NCBI GenBank assembly: GCA_019973155.2
Contig: BPQB01000066.1
Span: 62,001-126,000 of the forward strand
DNA: 64,000 nt
Origin: Phanerochaete sordida
Lineage: Eukaryota > Basidiomycota > Agaricomycetes > Polyporales > Phanerochaetaceae
Reading direction: 5' to 3'
Shown here: piece by piece, positions 32,829 to 42,690 of the stretch
How the letters are laid out: each line of letters opens with the position of its first letter
Position numbering within the stretch: the first letter of the stretch is position 1
Notes under the pieces: generated by a model
The model's input: the letters and a program-made list of their open reading frames with translations, nothing else
Databases searched by the model: none
Told to the model about the DNA's origin: nothing
Program-made: the position numbers and the translations under genes

Positions 32829-34022
32829 TTAGTAGGGAAGAAAAGCGACATGGGCGAGATTGTCAAGCCACATGCGGTCCGCCTGACGATCAGAAGGAGC
32901 CGCGAAGCCCCAGCAGTCGGGGTGGGTGCCGAGCGCGCTGCGGTACGCAGACCTGACCCAAGCGAATAAGCGCGTGGCGAAGGAACATCTGATAGGGAAA
33001 CACGCACCGGAAGTACTGAACACCGGGGCGACGGCCGCGGATGACGACCCACGCGGGGGGGTTCTCGGGGTTAGTATCGTCGGCGACAGGGGTAGCGGCC
33101 TCGGGAGCAGCAGCGGGAGGGCCGCCGAGGCCAAGGGCATCGTGCATACGGCGCGCGGCCTCCTCGAGCGAGACAATGTACGGCACCGCCGAGTGCTCAG
33201 ACAGTGGGCCGGTGACCGTGCCCATGACGCAAGCGTCGGCCCACGAGTCACGCGCGCTCTCGAGCGTGCCGAACCCTCGAGAGCGGTTGCGCGACACGCC
33301 ATGCGTGTACGTAGCGACGAGGTTCCTGCAGACAGGCTTAGCCTCGCCAACCGCGCCACGGACACAAGACTCACCAGTCCCTGAGGACACCGACTTTGAG
33401 ACCGCTGTACACAACCCACCACGGGCCCGAGGTGTCGCCAGGCGTGGGTGGGAACGGGTCCCCCTCGAGGATCTCGACAAGCGCGTTCAAAAACGCGTGG
33501 AGATCGTTGCTGAACAAGCGACATCAGGAATGGAAGCCATGATAATCAGATAATCACGTACGGGCCATGTGCAGCTTGCCAGGGCTGCCCAGCGGCGCCC
33601 GCTGGAGGGCCGTTGGCGGCGGCGGCGCCAGGTGGAGCGTTGGGCGCGGCGGCAGCGTTGGGCACGTTCGGAGCAGCAGCATTCGGTACGTTGGGCGCGG
33701 CAGCGGGAGGAGCGTTGGCGGCGGCGGCGGCGGGCGGAGCGTTGGCGGCGGCGGCGGGCGGAGCGTTGCCAGCGGCGGGCGGAGCGTTGGCGGCGGCGGG
33801 CGGAGCGTTCGCGCCAGGCACGGGCGGGGCGTTCGCGTTCATCGGCAGCGGGGTGGTAGTACTCGGGGGAGTTGGCGGTGCCGCTGGCTCGTGGTGGCAA
33901 CGGTATTCAACGTGGTGAACGCTACTTCCTGGGTGAACGAGGCAGACACAGCGGGAGTCGTCGTACCAGTGGGGGTAGTGTCGGGGCTCCGTCGTGCGGT
34001 TGTCGTCCTCCTTCAGCTGCAT
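32829..34022 (-). CDS. KDZ cargo: protein with two RNase H1 N-terminal/viroplasmin-like domains
   Basis: Three exons. Exon 1 from ATG 34022 (MQLKEDDNRTTEPRHY) encodes a low-complexity stretch of NAPPAAA repeats. A GTACGT intron joins HGP to NDLHAFLNALVEILEGDPF and the first domain, which has WWVVYSGLKVGVLRDW, an intron, then NLVATYTHGVSRNRSRGFGT and SARDSWADACVMG. That layout (WxVxxGxxxGV.., then GFGT..A...W) is that of the RNase H1 N-terminal domain, which binds RNA/DNA hybrids. A second, partial domain reads AWVVIRGRRPGV and continues over an intron to SAYRSALGTHPDCWGFAAP and a TAA at 32829-32831. No RNase H catalytic domain follows. A minus-strand TATATA at 34111-34118 is a plausible promoter. 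The domain assignment rests on motif resemblance. Confidence 0.65.
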
Positions 34023-34502
34023 CAAACAGCGGGCAGATGAGGGGGGACGAGCAGCAGATGGAGGGAGAGAGGAAAGAGCGATGGGGCGGTCAGCGGCGCC
34101 GCGCAAGGACTATATAGGCGGGGCGGTTCCACCTAGAAAATCCAGAGAATGAGGAGCACGCAATCACGGCGTGATCGTTACGCACGTTGCGGCGGGCGCA
34201 GTGCCGAGCCACGAGATTGCGCCCCCCGCGCGACGCCGCGGTATGCCGCGCGAGACGAGTGGATGCCGCGCGAGACGAGTGGATGCCGCGCGAGACGAGT
34301 GGATCCCGGCCGGTCCGCCCGACGGCCCAAGAGTCTAGGACGAAGGCGGCCGCAGGCTATCGATATTGGCGAATAAAAATTTACCGTTGAAGCATCGACG
34401 GACGGCTCACCTGCAGTGTTTCGCCCTACATATTTTAACCAGGAGTCCTAGGCTGCGCTCGGCTCTCCTCGCTCTCCCTACCATTCGTCCCCTCAGCCCT
34501 CG
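34023..34502. promoter_or_regulatory. Bidirectional promoter of the two KDZ cargo genes
   Basis: The 480 bases between divergent start codons hold a TATATA at 34111-34118 suited to the minus-strand gene, three perfect head-to-tail copies of a 20-base unit at 34243-34302 (reading ATGCCGCGCGAGACGAGTGG), and an AT-rich ATAAAAATTTA at about 34373 suited to the plus-strand gene. The triple repeat is a candidate shared regulatory site. Confidence 0.55.
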
Positions 34503-37500
34503 ATGCAGGAGCCTCCATCGCCGCCGTTGTCGCAGCCACCCGCTGCGACGTCGCCATCGCCCCTGCCTCCTTCGACGCAGTCATCGTCGCCTTCGACACC
34601 GCCATCGCCTCCATCGACGGCGTCGCCCCCATCAGATCCCTCGATACAGCCGCTACCGGCTCAAGGAGAGCTCCCGCCCTTGACGCCGCCGCCCCTGCCC
34701 ACTACGCAGCCCTCGCCTTCAACCGAGACGCTTGACGTCAACCACTTCCACGACAATGGGGCTGCCGAGGACGACGAGGACGACAGAGTCGAGGGGAACC
34801 TCGTGCACGCCACTCGCAAATCGAAGACGAAGGAGGCGCGACTTGCGGCGGTGGGCGGGAAAGCAGGCAACCAAGGGCGATTCGACCCGGAGGGTTCCAT
34901 CTGTGAACATCTGGAAGGTTACCAGTACCGTTACGACGCGCTCCGCCAGATGAAAAGGGGGAAAGTACGCGCGATGGACCTGTTCTGGTTCGATCTTCGG
35001 ACGGAGTTCTGGACCAAGTACTCGGTGAAAGAGGTGAAGGCCCAGTGGAAAGGCGTCGAGAAGGACGGGCCGCGGGGCAAGTTCGTCGAGGCTGTCAACG
35101 CTGTGAGTACCTCTGATGTCGGCCGTAGACGTGCGATACTCACCCTCAGTAGCATCTCAAGTCGTGGTACTCTTACCGACACAACCGCGCGAACCGTGCA
35201 GGCGGACTCCTCGAGTTTCTGCACCTGCTCAGGAAGCTTCGGAAGATGCCGGCATACCCAAAGAGGCCGTCGATTGCGCAGCTATACCTATCGGAGCACG
35301 TCGTTCGCGTCAACACGATATTCGAGGCTAGGGGCTGCGAGAACCATACCGACGCGATCTCGCTGAGGGTCGCCATTGCCCAGGAACTGTTCGACCAGGA
35401 GCCGGCTGAGGTGCGCGCGAAGTGGAGGGAGGACGCCGAGCGCTCCTGGGAAAAGGCGTTGGAGGCGTACAAGGAGGAGAAGTCTGGCGCAGCGTCTCGT
35501 AGTCCTGAAGCACAGAAGCAGTGAGTTACCTGTCTTATATTCCGAGGGGCGTTACTCACAGCTTCCGTAGCGCGCGCGACAATCTCGCGGCCTGTCTGAT
35601 CCCGTTGTGGAAGGTTCTTGAGGAGTACACGGGGCTACAGAACTACACCCTGATTGCCGGGAATCCACCTGACGACGCTGACGAGAACGGCAAGTTCGAG
35701 GTCGCTGTGGTAAACCACGGCAAGACCAAGGAGCTTGCCCCTCGGAACTTCTACAACTTCGACCCGGAGGCCTTCAAGTCGCAGGTGATGCCGGTCTACA
35801 CGGCATATCTAGCGGCGACGCGAGGTACGTCAACGCGCACATGCCGTTTGAACAAAGCCTAACGTACCGTAGAGGGGTGGCGGCCGGCAGAAACGCAGCA
35901 AGTCCGTCATTTCAGCCTGCACGATACCGAAGCTTCCCTGCGCGCGGAAGCTGAAGCTGCCGCCGCCGCTGCCGGCGGCGCCGAGGAACAAGCGTCGAAG
36001 GGGGATGCTCAGCCTCGACAGAACGGAGGGAATGGACCTTCGACGTCGAAGACCAGTTCGGCTGGTCGTCAGCCGGCTATCGCGGCTGCGCTTCCGCAGG
36101 CAGGCCCGGAATTGCAAGAGCTCTTGGCGCGCATGTCGGCTGCAGACAGAAAGAAGGAGATCGCCCGCCTCCGTCTCATCGAGGACGACGACGAGTTCGA
36201 GTGGTCGCGCGAGAATAACATCGCGAGGAATAAGCTATCCATGATCACGCTCGGTCTAGATCAGCCGCTCCTGCCTCCGGGCCGACCTGCCGAGCCCGCG
36301 CGAAAGCGGTCTGAGAAGCGCCGGGACGACGCGGACGAGTATCACACTTCCGACGACGACGATGTCCCTCTCGCTTTCCCTCGCACCACTCGCTCACGTG
36401 CTGCAGCCGCAGCGACCAGCGCACCCCAACCGGCCGCTCCCTCATCCCCTTCTCCTACACCCACGTCTGCATACTCCCAGCCCCCAGATGGTCTCGGCGA
36501 GCCCGCCTTCGACGTCGAGCAAGGCGTTACGACGGACAACACCGACCTGACGGAAAGAGACGAGGCCACGCCTACTGGGGCAGCCTTCCCAGCGAACGTA
36601 CCCGAGGCCCCTGAACCCGCCCCTGAACCCGCGACGACCACGCCTGCCGCCGGCACGCCCGCGACGACTACGCCCGCGACGACTACGCCCGCGACGACTA
36701 CGCCCGTGACGACCACGCCCGCGACGACTACGCCCGCGACGACTACGCCCGTGACGACCACGCCCGCGACGACCACGCCTGCCGCCGGTACGCTCGCGAC
36801 GGCGACGCCTGCGGCTGGTACGCCCGTGACGAACCAGCCTGCAGCTGGCACGCACGCGACCAACCCGCTTGCGAACAGCACACCTGCGATCTCGCCTGCG
36901 GACGGCACGCCCGCGACGACCGCGCCCGCGGCAAACCCGCCTGCGAACGGCACGCCCGCGACGACCACGCCAACGGCTGCTCAGCTTGCGGCACAGCACG
37001 GTCCAGCAGCCGGATCCTCCGACGTCGCCCCGCTGCAACTCGAAGGGCTGCCTGAAGGCGGACGCTGGATGGCGACCATCTACAAGCTGTTTGCCAGAGA
37101 GGAGATAGTGCCAGAAATGCGCACTACCTGGCTTGAGCTGCTCGCGGACTGGGCGGAGCTGGAGAAGGCTATGGGATACGGCTACTCGGTGCGTCGCGTC
37201 CTGCTCTTCGTACTCTACATGCTCATTTGTCGGTAGTCACGCGGCCTCCTTACGACTGGACGCCCAAAAGAAGTTTCGTGGTGGACCAATCGCGGTCGCA
37301 AGCCTCGCTTCAACGTCGACACAGCCGATCGCCCGACGTACGCCAGCCGCTTCACCCAATGGTGGAGCGCATGCAATCCTGCATGGCGCGGCCGCGATCC
37401 CGACGGGCACCCTGTACCTGGAGGCGCAGGCGACTGGTCGTCCATGCTAATCCCCGGTGTAAACGGGATCTGCACGGTGATCGCCTGCCTCGTCGGGCTC

Positions 37501-37756
37501 TCCATTGCCGCCGACGTCGAGACCTGGAGCCGCAGTGTTCGTGACGTCCGCTGGGTCGTGCGTGAGCTGCTAACGGCAGCGGCGCAGAACGCTCAGTAAG
37601 TTGGTTTCTATCTTGTCTTTGCCGTACTAACTCTTGATACCCCCTAGAATAACGGCCGGTCCTGCTGGCGATGTAGCCGCAGGCCGTGCTCCCCGTGGCC
37701 AGAAGCGCAAGGCAGGAGCGGCGCCTGCCAAGAAAGTGGCGAAGCGGAGCCGGTGA
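34503..37756 (+). CDS. KDZ cargo: large basidiomycete TE-associated protein of unknown function
   Basis: Multi-exon gene from ATG 34503. Exon 1 is Ser/Pro-rich, then has HATRKSKTKEARLAAVGGKA and FWFDLRTEFWTKYSVKEVKA. Next exons carry SWYSYRHNRANRAGGLLEFL, RAKWREDAERSWEKALEAYK and LIPLWKVLEEYTGLQNYTLI, followed by NHGKTKELAPRNFYNFDPEA. A long exon (35870-37180) includes AARLRLIEDDDEFEWSREN-like acidic-basic sequence and a TTTPA repeat region. The 3' exons read RPKEVSWWTNRGRKPRFN, QWWSACNPAWRGRD and GDWSSMLIPGVNGICTVIA, then a basic tail KKVAKRSR with TGA at 37754-37756. RPKEV..W followed by WW...NP.WR and PGVNGI is a combination I associate with abundant unnamed proteins of Agaricomycete transposon-rich regions. 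Function unknown. Confidence 0.6.
36634..36975 (+). repeat. Minisatellite of 15-base units encoding TTTPA
   Basis: Units such as GCGACGACTACGCCC recur about twenty times, diverging toward the 3' side into GTPAT/NPPA variants. It stays in frame and so lengthens a flexible Thr/Pro/Ala linker in the cargo protein. Confidence 0.85.
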
Positions 37757-38142
37757 ACGTATGCCAGCGCGTAGAGTCCCTGTACAACAAACATAGCACG
37801 AGGTTCCCAATACACCACTTGTCTTCACTCCGTCACTGCTCGATTCGTGCCTGTAGGGCATCGCAGAGGCCTGCGAACGCTGTACTCACTCGGCGCGGGC
37901 GTGGGAAATCCTTGCCCTATGCGGCGACATGCCACGAAATCGCGTACAGGCTCTTCGCGAGGCTTTGTCAGCAGGTTTGGGGCGTGTACGTCCTGCTTTT
38001 GGAAGAGGAGAGTGCTTTGTCAGCAAGGGCGGGCACAGTGCAAGGGCGGGCTTTGAATACCGCACCTATAAGGAAAGACGCTGCTAGCCGAGTCCTAAAG
38101 AGGCCAGCATGGCTGAAGCATCACGCATTAATAGTGTGCCAG
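37757..38142. other. KDZ right arm, non-coding
   Basis: The 3' flank of the plus-strand cargo gene up to the right inverted repeat. It contains a short direct repeat (GCTTTGTCAGCA and AAGGGCGGGC words near 37965-38053) and no gene. Confidence 0.45.
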
Positions 38143-38198
38143 GACCCACGGGCCATGCATCGCACACGCTGGATGAATCCACGGATGATGCATCATTC
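38143..38198 (-). repeat. Right terminal inverted repeat of the KDZ element
   Basis: Its reverse complement aligns with 24117-24173, both beginning with G and sharing TGTGCGATGCATG and CCGTGGGT. Next to it is the right target duplication ATGGCCCAT at 38199-38207. Confidence 0.75.
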
Positions 38199-40362
38199 AT
38201 GGCCCATGAGGTGGGTCACGCACGGCGACGGCGGGCTTGCGGTTCGCGAGCCAGCGGGAGCTGAAGGCGTTGCGGGACCACTTGCAGACGGAATCTGCTG
38301 GCCCGTGCCCCTCCTTCCCGCAGTTCGCACAGGAGAGATGACCCTCCACACGTGGGCACACCACCGACGCGACTCCACGAGCGGCACGAGTGTCGGAACA
38401 CGCCATGCAGAACGAGTCGTGGAAGTCCGTGGGGTGCGGGAGGTGGCAGAGCGCGCAGTGCTCATGCTGCGCGCGGCAATGATGAGCGCGGTGGCCCCAG
38501 TAGAGGCAGCGCGTGCACTGCGGGTTGCGCCGAGGGCCAGTGTAGAGCCCTAGCGGGTGCCAGTTCTTGCCAATCTTGAGCCTGCCGGCATCAAGCGCAG
38601 CAGTGGCGCGAGAGCCGTCGACGTCGTCGAAGATCGCGATGACGAGCTGGGCAGTGGGGCCGACGACATTGCGGAACTCGGGCTTGGGGTGCTGGGTGAC
38701 GCCCAGCAGGTTGCCGTGGACAACGCCATTTGCAGCCTTCTCCGCTACCCAGTTCTCGCCAATCGCCGCGTAGATCTCCTCGACGGGGATAGCCGAGCCG
38801 TCAATGCGCTTGACCAGCACCCCCTGCACGAGGAGCTGCGTGATAGGCACATAGAAGCCGAGGTCGTGAACATCGCCCCCAAAGCGAGGGTGATGGTTGC
38901 GGTCGAGCTCGTGAACAACGGCCGGCTCCGGGCGAGGGTCGAAGCGGAGGTCGACCTGCGAGCCGTCGATGTGCCAGATGACTTCGGTCACGCGAGGCGA
39001 CGGCGAGTCAGGGCCGTGCTCCGAGGCAGCGGCGTGCGCAGCGTTCACGATGAGCTGGACGTCGGCGGCCGCCAAGCGCGCAGCCAACGGGACAGGGGTG
39101 GCGTAGTTGACGCGCACGACGTTGTGCGCGGCGGCGGGCGCTGGGTAGTGCGTGATCGGCACGACCTTCTTCTGCCCCTTCGCCTTGCCCTTCGCGTTCG
39201 GCTTTGCGGCCGGTTTCGGGGCCCGCGAGGCGTCGACAACCTTTCCAGCTTGCGCCGGAGTGGGGGCGGTGACGTCGGCGGCAGCCATGGCGTACAGCGG
39301 GGTCGGTGCGGCAGCAGCCGCAGCGCGGGGCTGGATGTTGAAGTCCTTCGCCACATGCATGATGGTCGCGAGGTCGCTGCCTGCGAGGCCATCGGCCTGA
39401 GCGATGACGGACGCGGCAGTGGACAGCGCCCGGAAGTCGGCGTTCGGGGGGAGGACCAGCGTGACGCCGCCGCCCGGGGCCGCGGCAGGGGTGGCGGGTG
39501 GCGGGGCAGTCGCACCATCACGAGCCTTCTTTTTCGGGGGCTCCTGCGCACGGGAGCCGGCGAAGAGGGTACGCTTGCGCGGCGGAGCGGGCTCCGCAGC
39601 AGCGCCGACGGGCGGGACAGCCACGCGAGCAGCACCGCCATCGGCAGCAGACGTCGCGGGAGCGCGGGAGAGGTCGTGCACGGCCTGCCCGACGTCTCTG
39701 GTGGTGACGAGGACCTGCCCGACCACGGCCTGCACGTGCATGACGCGCTCTTGGAACCGAGTGTCGTTCAGCTGCAGCCGATTCATGGCAGCGGTCAGCT
39801 CGTCGTGTAGCGAGAGCTGTTCTTGAAGCCGCTGCGCCTGTTCCTGGGCATCAGCGAGGCGCGAGGCGAGCGTGAAGTCCGGGAACGCGGTGCGGAGCAG
39901 TCCCTGGTTGTGGCGCGCGACGTCAAGCCATCCCGCGAGGAAGGCCTGCATGGTGGCGCTCAGGAGCGCGACCTGCGATGCCTCGGATGCGTCACCGAGC
40001 GAGCGGATGAGGTCGATGGCGGTGGTGTGGTGCTGCACGAGATGCTCGTGGGCGCGCTGGAGGTGCAGGGTCACGGGACCGAAAACATCGGCGAGGCGTG
40101 GGGTGTCGTCTTCCATCGAGGACGCTCCGTCCGAGGAAGCCTCGCTGATCAGGCGGTCAAGACTCGCGTTGAACGCCGGGTCCGAACGCTGCTCGACGCA
40201 GTCAGCAAACGCGAACGCGGGGGCCAGAGCAGGCGTGCGTACCGCATCCGGGGTCGCGCCGTTCGGAGTACCGTCGCCAGGGGCGGTATCCAGAGCGGTG
40301 AAGCGGTTGGTGTGCGCAACCGCGTTAGCGGGCTGCGCGGGCGCGGCGGGTGCGGAGGCCAT
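38197..40362 (-). pseudogene. LINE-1 ORF1 (gag-like, zinc knuckles), interrupted by the KDZ element
   Basis: Nucleic-acid-binding ORF1 of the LINE. The frame is open from upstream of 40851, but I prefer ATG 40362 (MASAPAAPAQPANAVAHTNR) because it starts the conserved-looking part and leaves a normal 5' UTR. An Ala-rich, helical middle (LQRAHEHLVQHHTTAIDLIR; RLADAQEQAQRLQEQLSLHD) likely mediates oligomerisation. The C-terminal part has a cluster of Cys/His knuckles: CTRCLYWGHRAHHC, CALCHLPHPTDFHDSFC and CANCGKEGHGPADSVC. The frame ends within the KDZ target duplication, so it lacks its natural C-terminus, part of which remains at 24116-23916. Confidence 0.85.
38199..38207. repeat. Right target-site duplication of the KDZ element
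   Basis: ATGGCCCAT, differing at one position from the left copy at 24108-24116. Confidence 0.7.
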
Positions 40363-41143
40363 AAGTGCAGAGAGAGGTGCAGGGGGTGCAGGGCGAGCAG
40401 GACGGTCAGCGCAGGAGGCTGTCGTCGCCGCAAATTTGCAAGGCGGGGCCCTGAATTGAACCGCCGCCCCTGGCGGGCGGCGCCGCGTCAGGCGCGGCGC
40501 GCGACACGCGCGCTGATTCGCCGCCATCCGTCCGCAAGAAGGGATGCCGCGACGCAGGGCCGCGGCTCGTGTCGGCTGCGCGCAGCCATTGGGTGCCTTG
40601 CGCAAGGTCCGAGCGAGAGAGCGCGCGAAGCGCCCGAAAAAGCCGTGCAGTGGGCAGGCGGAGTCGTGCGGAGGACGCACCAGGCGGCGGGGCCGTCGAC
40701 GCGCAAGCCTCGGAAGGCGGCACGCGGTGGGTTGTACACGGGGCACAGGTATATTGGGTGTACAGGACACAGGAGTCGCCGAGCACGCCGCCGAAGCGGC
40801 GCGCCCTGCAAAGGTCGGGCGGGCGGACCCGAAGGAGTGCGTCGGCAGCACCTTCGAGCCGAACGAGCCACATTTCGTTCGGCCGAGGAGAGCCAGAGCC
40901 CTCCCCGTCGCGTTTTTACAGACACATGCGAGGGGGAACCTCGACGAGATATCTACAAAGGGGGGGAGGGAAAGGGCAGAAGGGAGAGCGAAACAGACAG
41001 GGGGGCCACGGCAAAAGGCGATGCAACCCGCCCCAGCGAGGCAGGAGCAGGAGGGGGGCGAAAAGGCGATTCAGGACAGGGGGAGGCGAGCCCGGAGCGG
41101 GCGCCTATGGAAAGATGGTGGTGGTACGAGGACAAGGTGTGTG
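40363..41143 (-). promoter_or_regulatory. LINE-1 5' UTR with presumed internal promoter
   Basis: From the ORF1 start to the edge of the 13-base target duplication, about 780 bases. It is rich in GCGCGGC words and has purine-rich runs on the plus strand (about 40960-41100). Full-length LINEs carry their promoter in this region; no specific element is recognised. Confidence 0.6.
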
Positions 41144-41156
41144 CGCTTGGGCACTC
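41144..41156. repeat. Right 13-base target-site duplication of LINE-1
   Basis: CGCTTGGGCACTC, identical to 18599-18611. It is followed directly by the remaining Z1 5' UTR, including CTTGCTTCTTTCCGA and the CACCACCACCAC run also found upstream of Z2 and Z3. Confidence 0.92.
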
Positions 41157-41364
41157 GTCCTGCACCGCACGCTTGCTTCTTTCCGAATACCACCACCACC
41201 ACGGCCTGAGGTCTCCGCCTCTACAAGCCTGCACCCTCTCCGCCCTCGAAATCGCTCTCGTCGGTGCGTAGGCTGCCCTTTCCTCGCGCTCGCAGTGTCT
41301 GCATTGCGCAGATCGTCATCCATTTCCATACGTCGTATAGATCCTACGCAGCGGCGTACAAACC

Positions 41365-42303
41365 ATGCCCTGGTGCGACCGCTGCGACCGATGGTTCAAC
41401 AGCGATGACGCTCTCGAGCAGCACGAACGCAACTCCAGCAAGCACTGGGTCTGCTACCCCTGCGGCAAGGACTTCACGACCGAGTGGGGCCTGATCCAAC
41501 ACTACGTCCAGAGCCCGCGGCACGACTACTGCCAGCGCCGCGAAGAGCACTTCCAGGACCGACAGGATTTGGAGGAGCACTACGAGGAAGTGCATTGGTA
41601 TTGCGCGTCTTGCGATAAGGTGCGTGTGTTTGCCGTCCGAGATGGGACGTTTGCTGATTACAAACCTTCGCAGATCTTCGACTCTCCACTCGGCCTCCAG
41701 GAGCACAACCGCCAGTCGCACTGGTGGTGCAGCGTCTGCAACCGTATCTTCCAGAACGAGAACAATCTCAAGCAGCACCAGCGTACACACCAGCCGAAGA
41801 ACATCCGCTGCCCCGGTCGCGGCTGCACCCGCGCCTTCTCTTCCGCCGCCGACCTCGTCCTCCACCTCGAGAGCGGGACATGCCCCTCTGGGATCACGCG
41901 CGCCCATGTCGAGCGCGGCATCGTCAAGCTCGACCGGAACGGCGTCATCACGGACACGCGCCGGCTCATCCAGGGCCCCGACGGCGCGCTCGCGCCGCGC
42001 GCGCAGCCGCAGACGTGGGCGACGGCGGCGTCGTGGAACGGCGCCGCGTTCGAGTGCGTGCTGTGCCACCGCACGTACGCGCGCCTCGACGCGCTGAACG
42101 CGCACCTCCGGAGCCCCGCGCACGCCGACAAGCTCTTCAAGTGCCCGTCCGCGTACGACGGCTGCGACCAGCGGTTCGGGACCGTCAGCGCGCTCGTGCA
42201 GCACATCGAGAACGGGAGCTGCGGCGTGCGCAAGTTCCAGCGCGCCATCGGGGGCTTCATGGACGAGCTGACGAGTGGCATGCGGAGGCTTGGGATGTCG
42301 TGA
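41365..42303 (+). CDS. C2H2 multi-zinc-finger protein Z1 (only intact copy)
   Basis: Opens at ATG 41365 (MPWCDRCDRWFNSDDALEQH). Successive Cys/His fingers are CDRCDRWFN, CYPCGKDFTTEWGLIQH, CQRREEHFQDRQDLEEH (one Cys changed to Arg), CSVCNRIFQNENNLKQH, CPGRGCTRAFSSAADLVLH, CVLCHRTYARLDALNAH and a last one with CPSAYDGCDQRF and HIENGSC. Positions 41620-41673 form a 54-base GTGCGT..GCAG segment between CASCDK and IFDSPLGLQ. It is probably an intron; its length is a multiple of three, so the frame is open either way. The family is common in Agaricomycetes and likely binds nucleic acid. The stop is at 42301-42303. Its promoter has been displaced to 18.5 kb by LINE-1, so expression may be altered or driven from LINE-derived sequence. 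Confidence 0.85.
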   Translation: MPWCDRCDRWFNSDDALEQHERNSSKHWVCYPCGKDFTTEWGLIQHYVQSPRHDYCQRREEHFQDRQDLEEHYEEVHWYCASCDKVRVFAVRDGTFADYKPSQIFDSPLGLQEHNRQSHWWCSVCNRIFQNENNLKQHQRTHQPKNIRCPGRGCTRAFSSAADLVLHLESGTCPSGITRAHVERGIVKLDRNGVITDTRRLIQGPDGALAPRAQPQTWATAASWNGAAFECVLCHRTYARLDALNAHLRSPAHADKLFKCPSAYDGCDQRFGTVSALVQHIENGSCGVRKFQRAIGGFMDELTSGMRRLGMS

Positions 42304-42690
42304 GCGTTGCGCGTTGGTTGCTGGCATCATTCCCGATTTTACAATTCACCAGGTAGATAGTTCAGATACCCAATCTCTCCCCGGAGACTCAATCAATGTA
42401 TGTATGTAGAACCCTTTGTAACATGCACAAAGTCCCATCGACGACGGCGATTGAACACGGATATGTGCAGAAAGGCGGAAACGGCCAAAGAGTCAGCGCC
42501 GTACGCTTCAACGAGGCAGGAGACCCACCTGGAAATCTGTGCATGAGGACCTTCTCACACATGGAGCGCGAACTAGCTGCGCCTCTATGCACGCGTCTCA
42601 GCTATGCCTCCACCATTTTCATCTATGCTCCGCGCGGTCTGAGCCCAGATTGTCTCTCTGTGAAGTCTCTGTGAAGTCTCGCGCCCGCGC
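42304..42690. repeat. 3' flank repeat of the zinc-finger unit, copy 1
   Basis: The sequence after the Z1 stop recurs after Z2 (about 50406-50900) and Z3 (53897-54350): all share ATGTATGTAGAACCC followed by TTGTA, then the stretch that includes GGAGAC and CATGGAGCGC words. Short frames exist on both strands but the repeat is explained by duplication of the unit. In copy 1 it runs into the broken 3' end of A5. Confidence 0.65.

Larger units (their letters stand above)
24117..38198. mobile_element. KDZ (Kyakuja-Dileera-Zisupton) DNA transposon, about 14.1 kb
   Basis: The 14,082-base insert lies between the two halves of the LINE-1 ORF1 and is flanked by a 9-base near-duplication. Its ends are imperfect inverted repeats. 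It holds a KDZ transposase gene with the CxC2 cysteine cluster, a divergent pair of cargo genes at 32.8-37.8 kb, and non-coding DNA with a degenerate tandem array. Large size, 8-base duplication and cargo genes are known traits of fungal KDZ elements. The TET/JBP oxygenase that often accompanies them is not seen here. The element looks complete and potentially autonomous. Confidence 0.85.
18612..41143 (-). mobile_element. LINE-1 (APE-type non-LTR retrotransposon), interrupted by a KDZ transposon
   Basis: Minus-strand LINE: T18 tract (18612-18629) as 3' poly(A), ORF2 at 23894-18801, ORF1 split between 24116-23916 and 40362-38197, and about 780 bases of 5' UTR up to 41143. Perfect 13-base target-site duplications flank it. 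Without the KDZ insertion and its duplication the element is about 8.4 kb, a full-length size. It has both an APE-type endonuclease and an RNase H domain, as in fungal Tad1/I-related LINEs; the clade is inferred from domain order. The long clean poly(A), intact ORF2 and perfect target duplication point to a fairly recent insertion. Confidence 0.92.

Noticed and set aside
24117..38198. TET/JBP oxygenase as KDZ cargo
   Set aside because: I looked for the HxD...H...R type motifs in the cargo frames because KDZ elements often carry this gene, and found none.
41344..42330. Long minus-strand frame opposite zinc-finger gene Z1, repeated opposite Z3
   Set aside because: It is the antisense image of the zinc-finger exons and is preserved only because they are.
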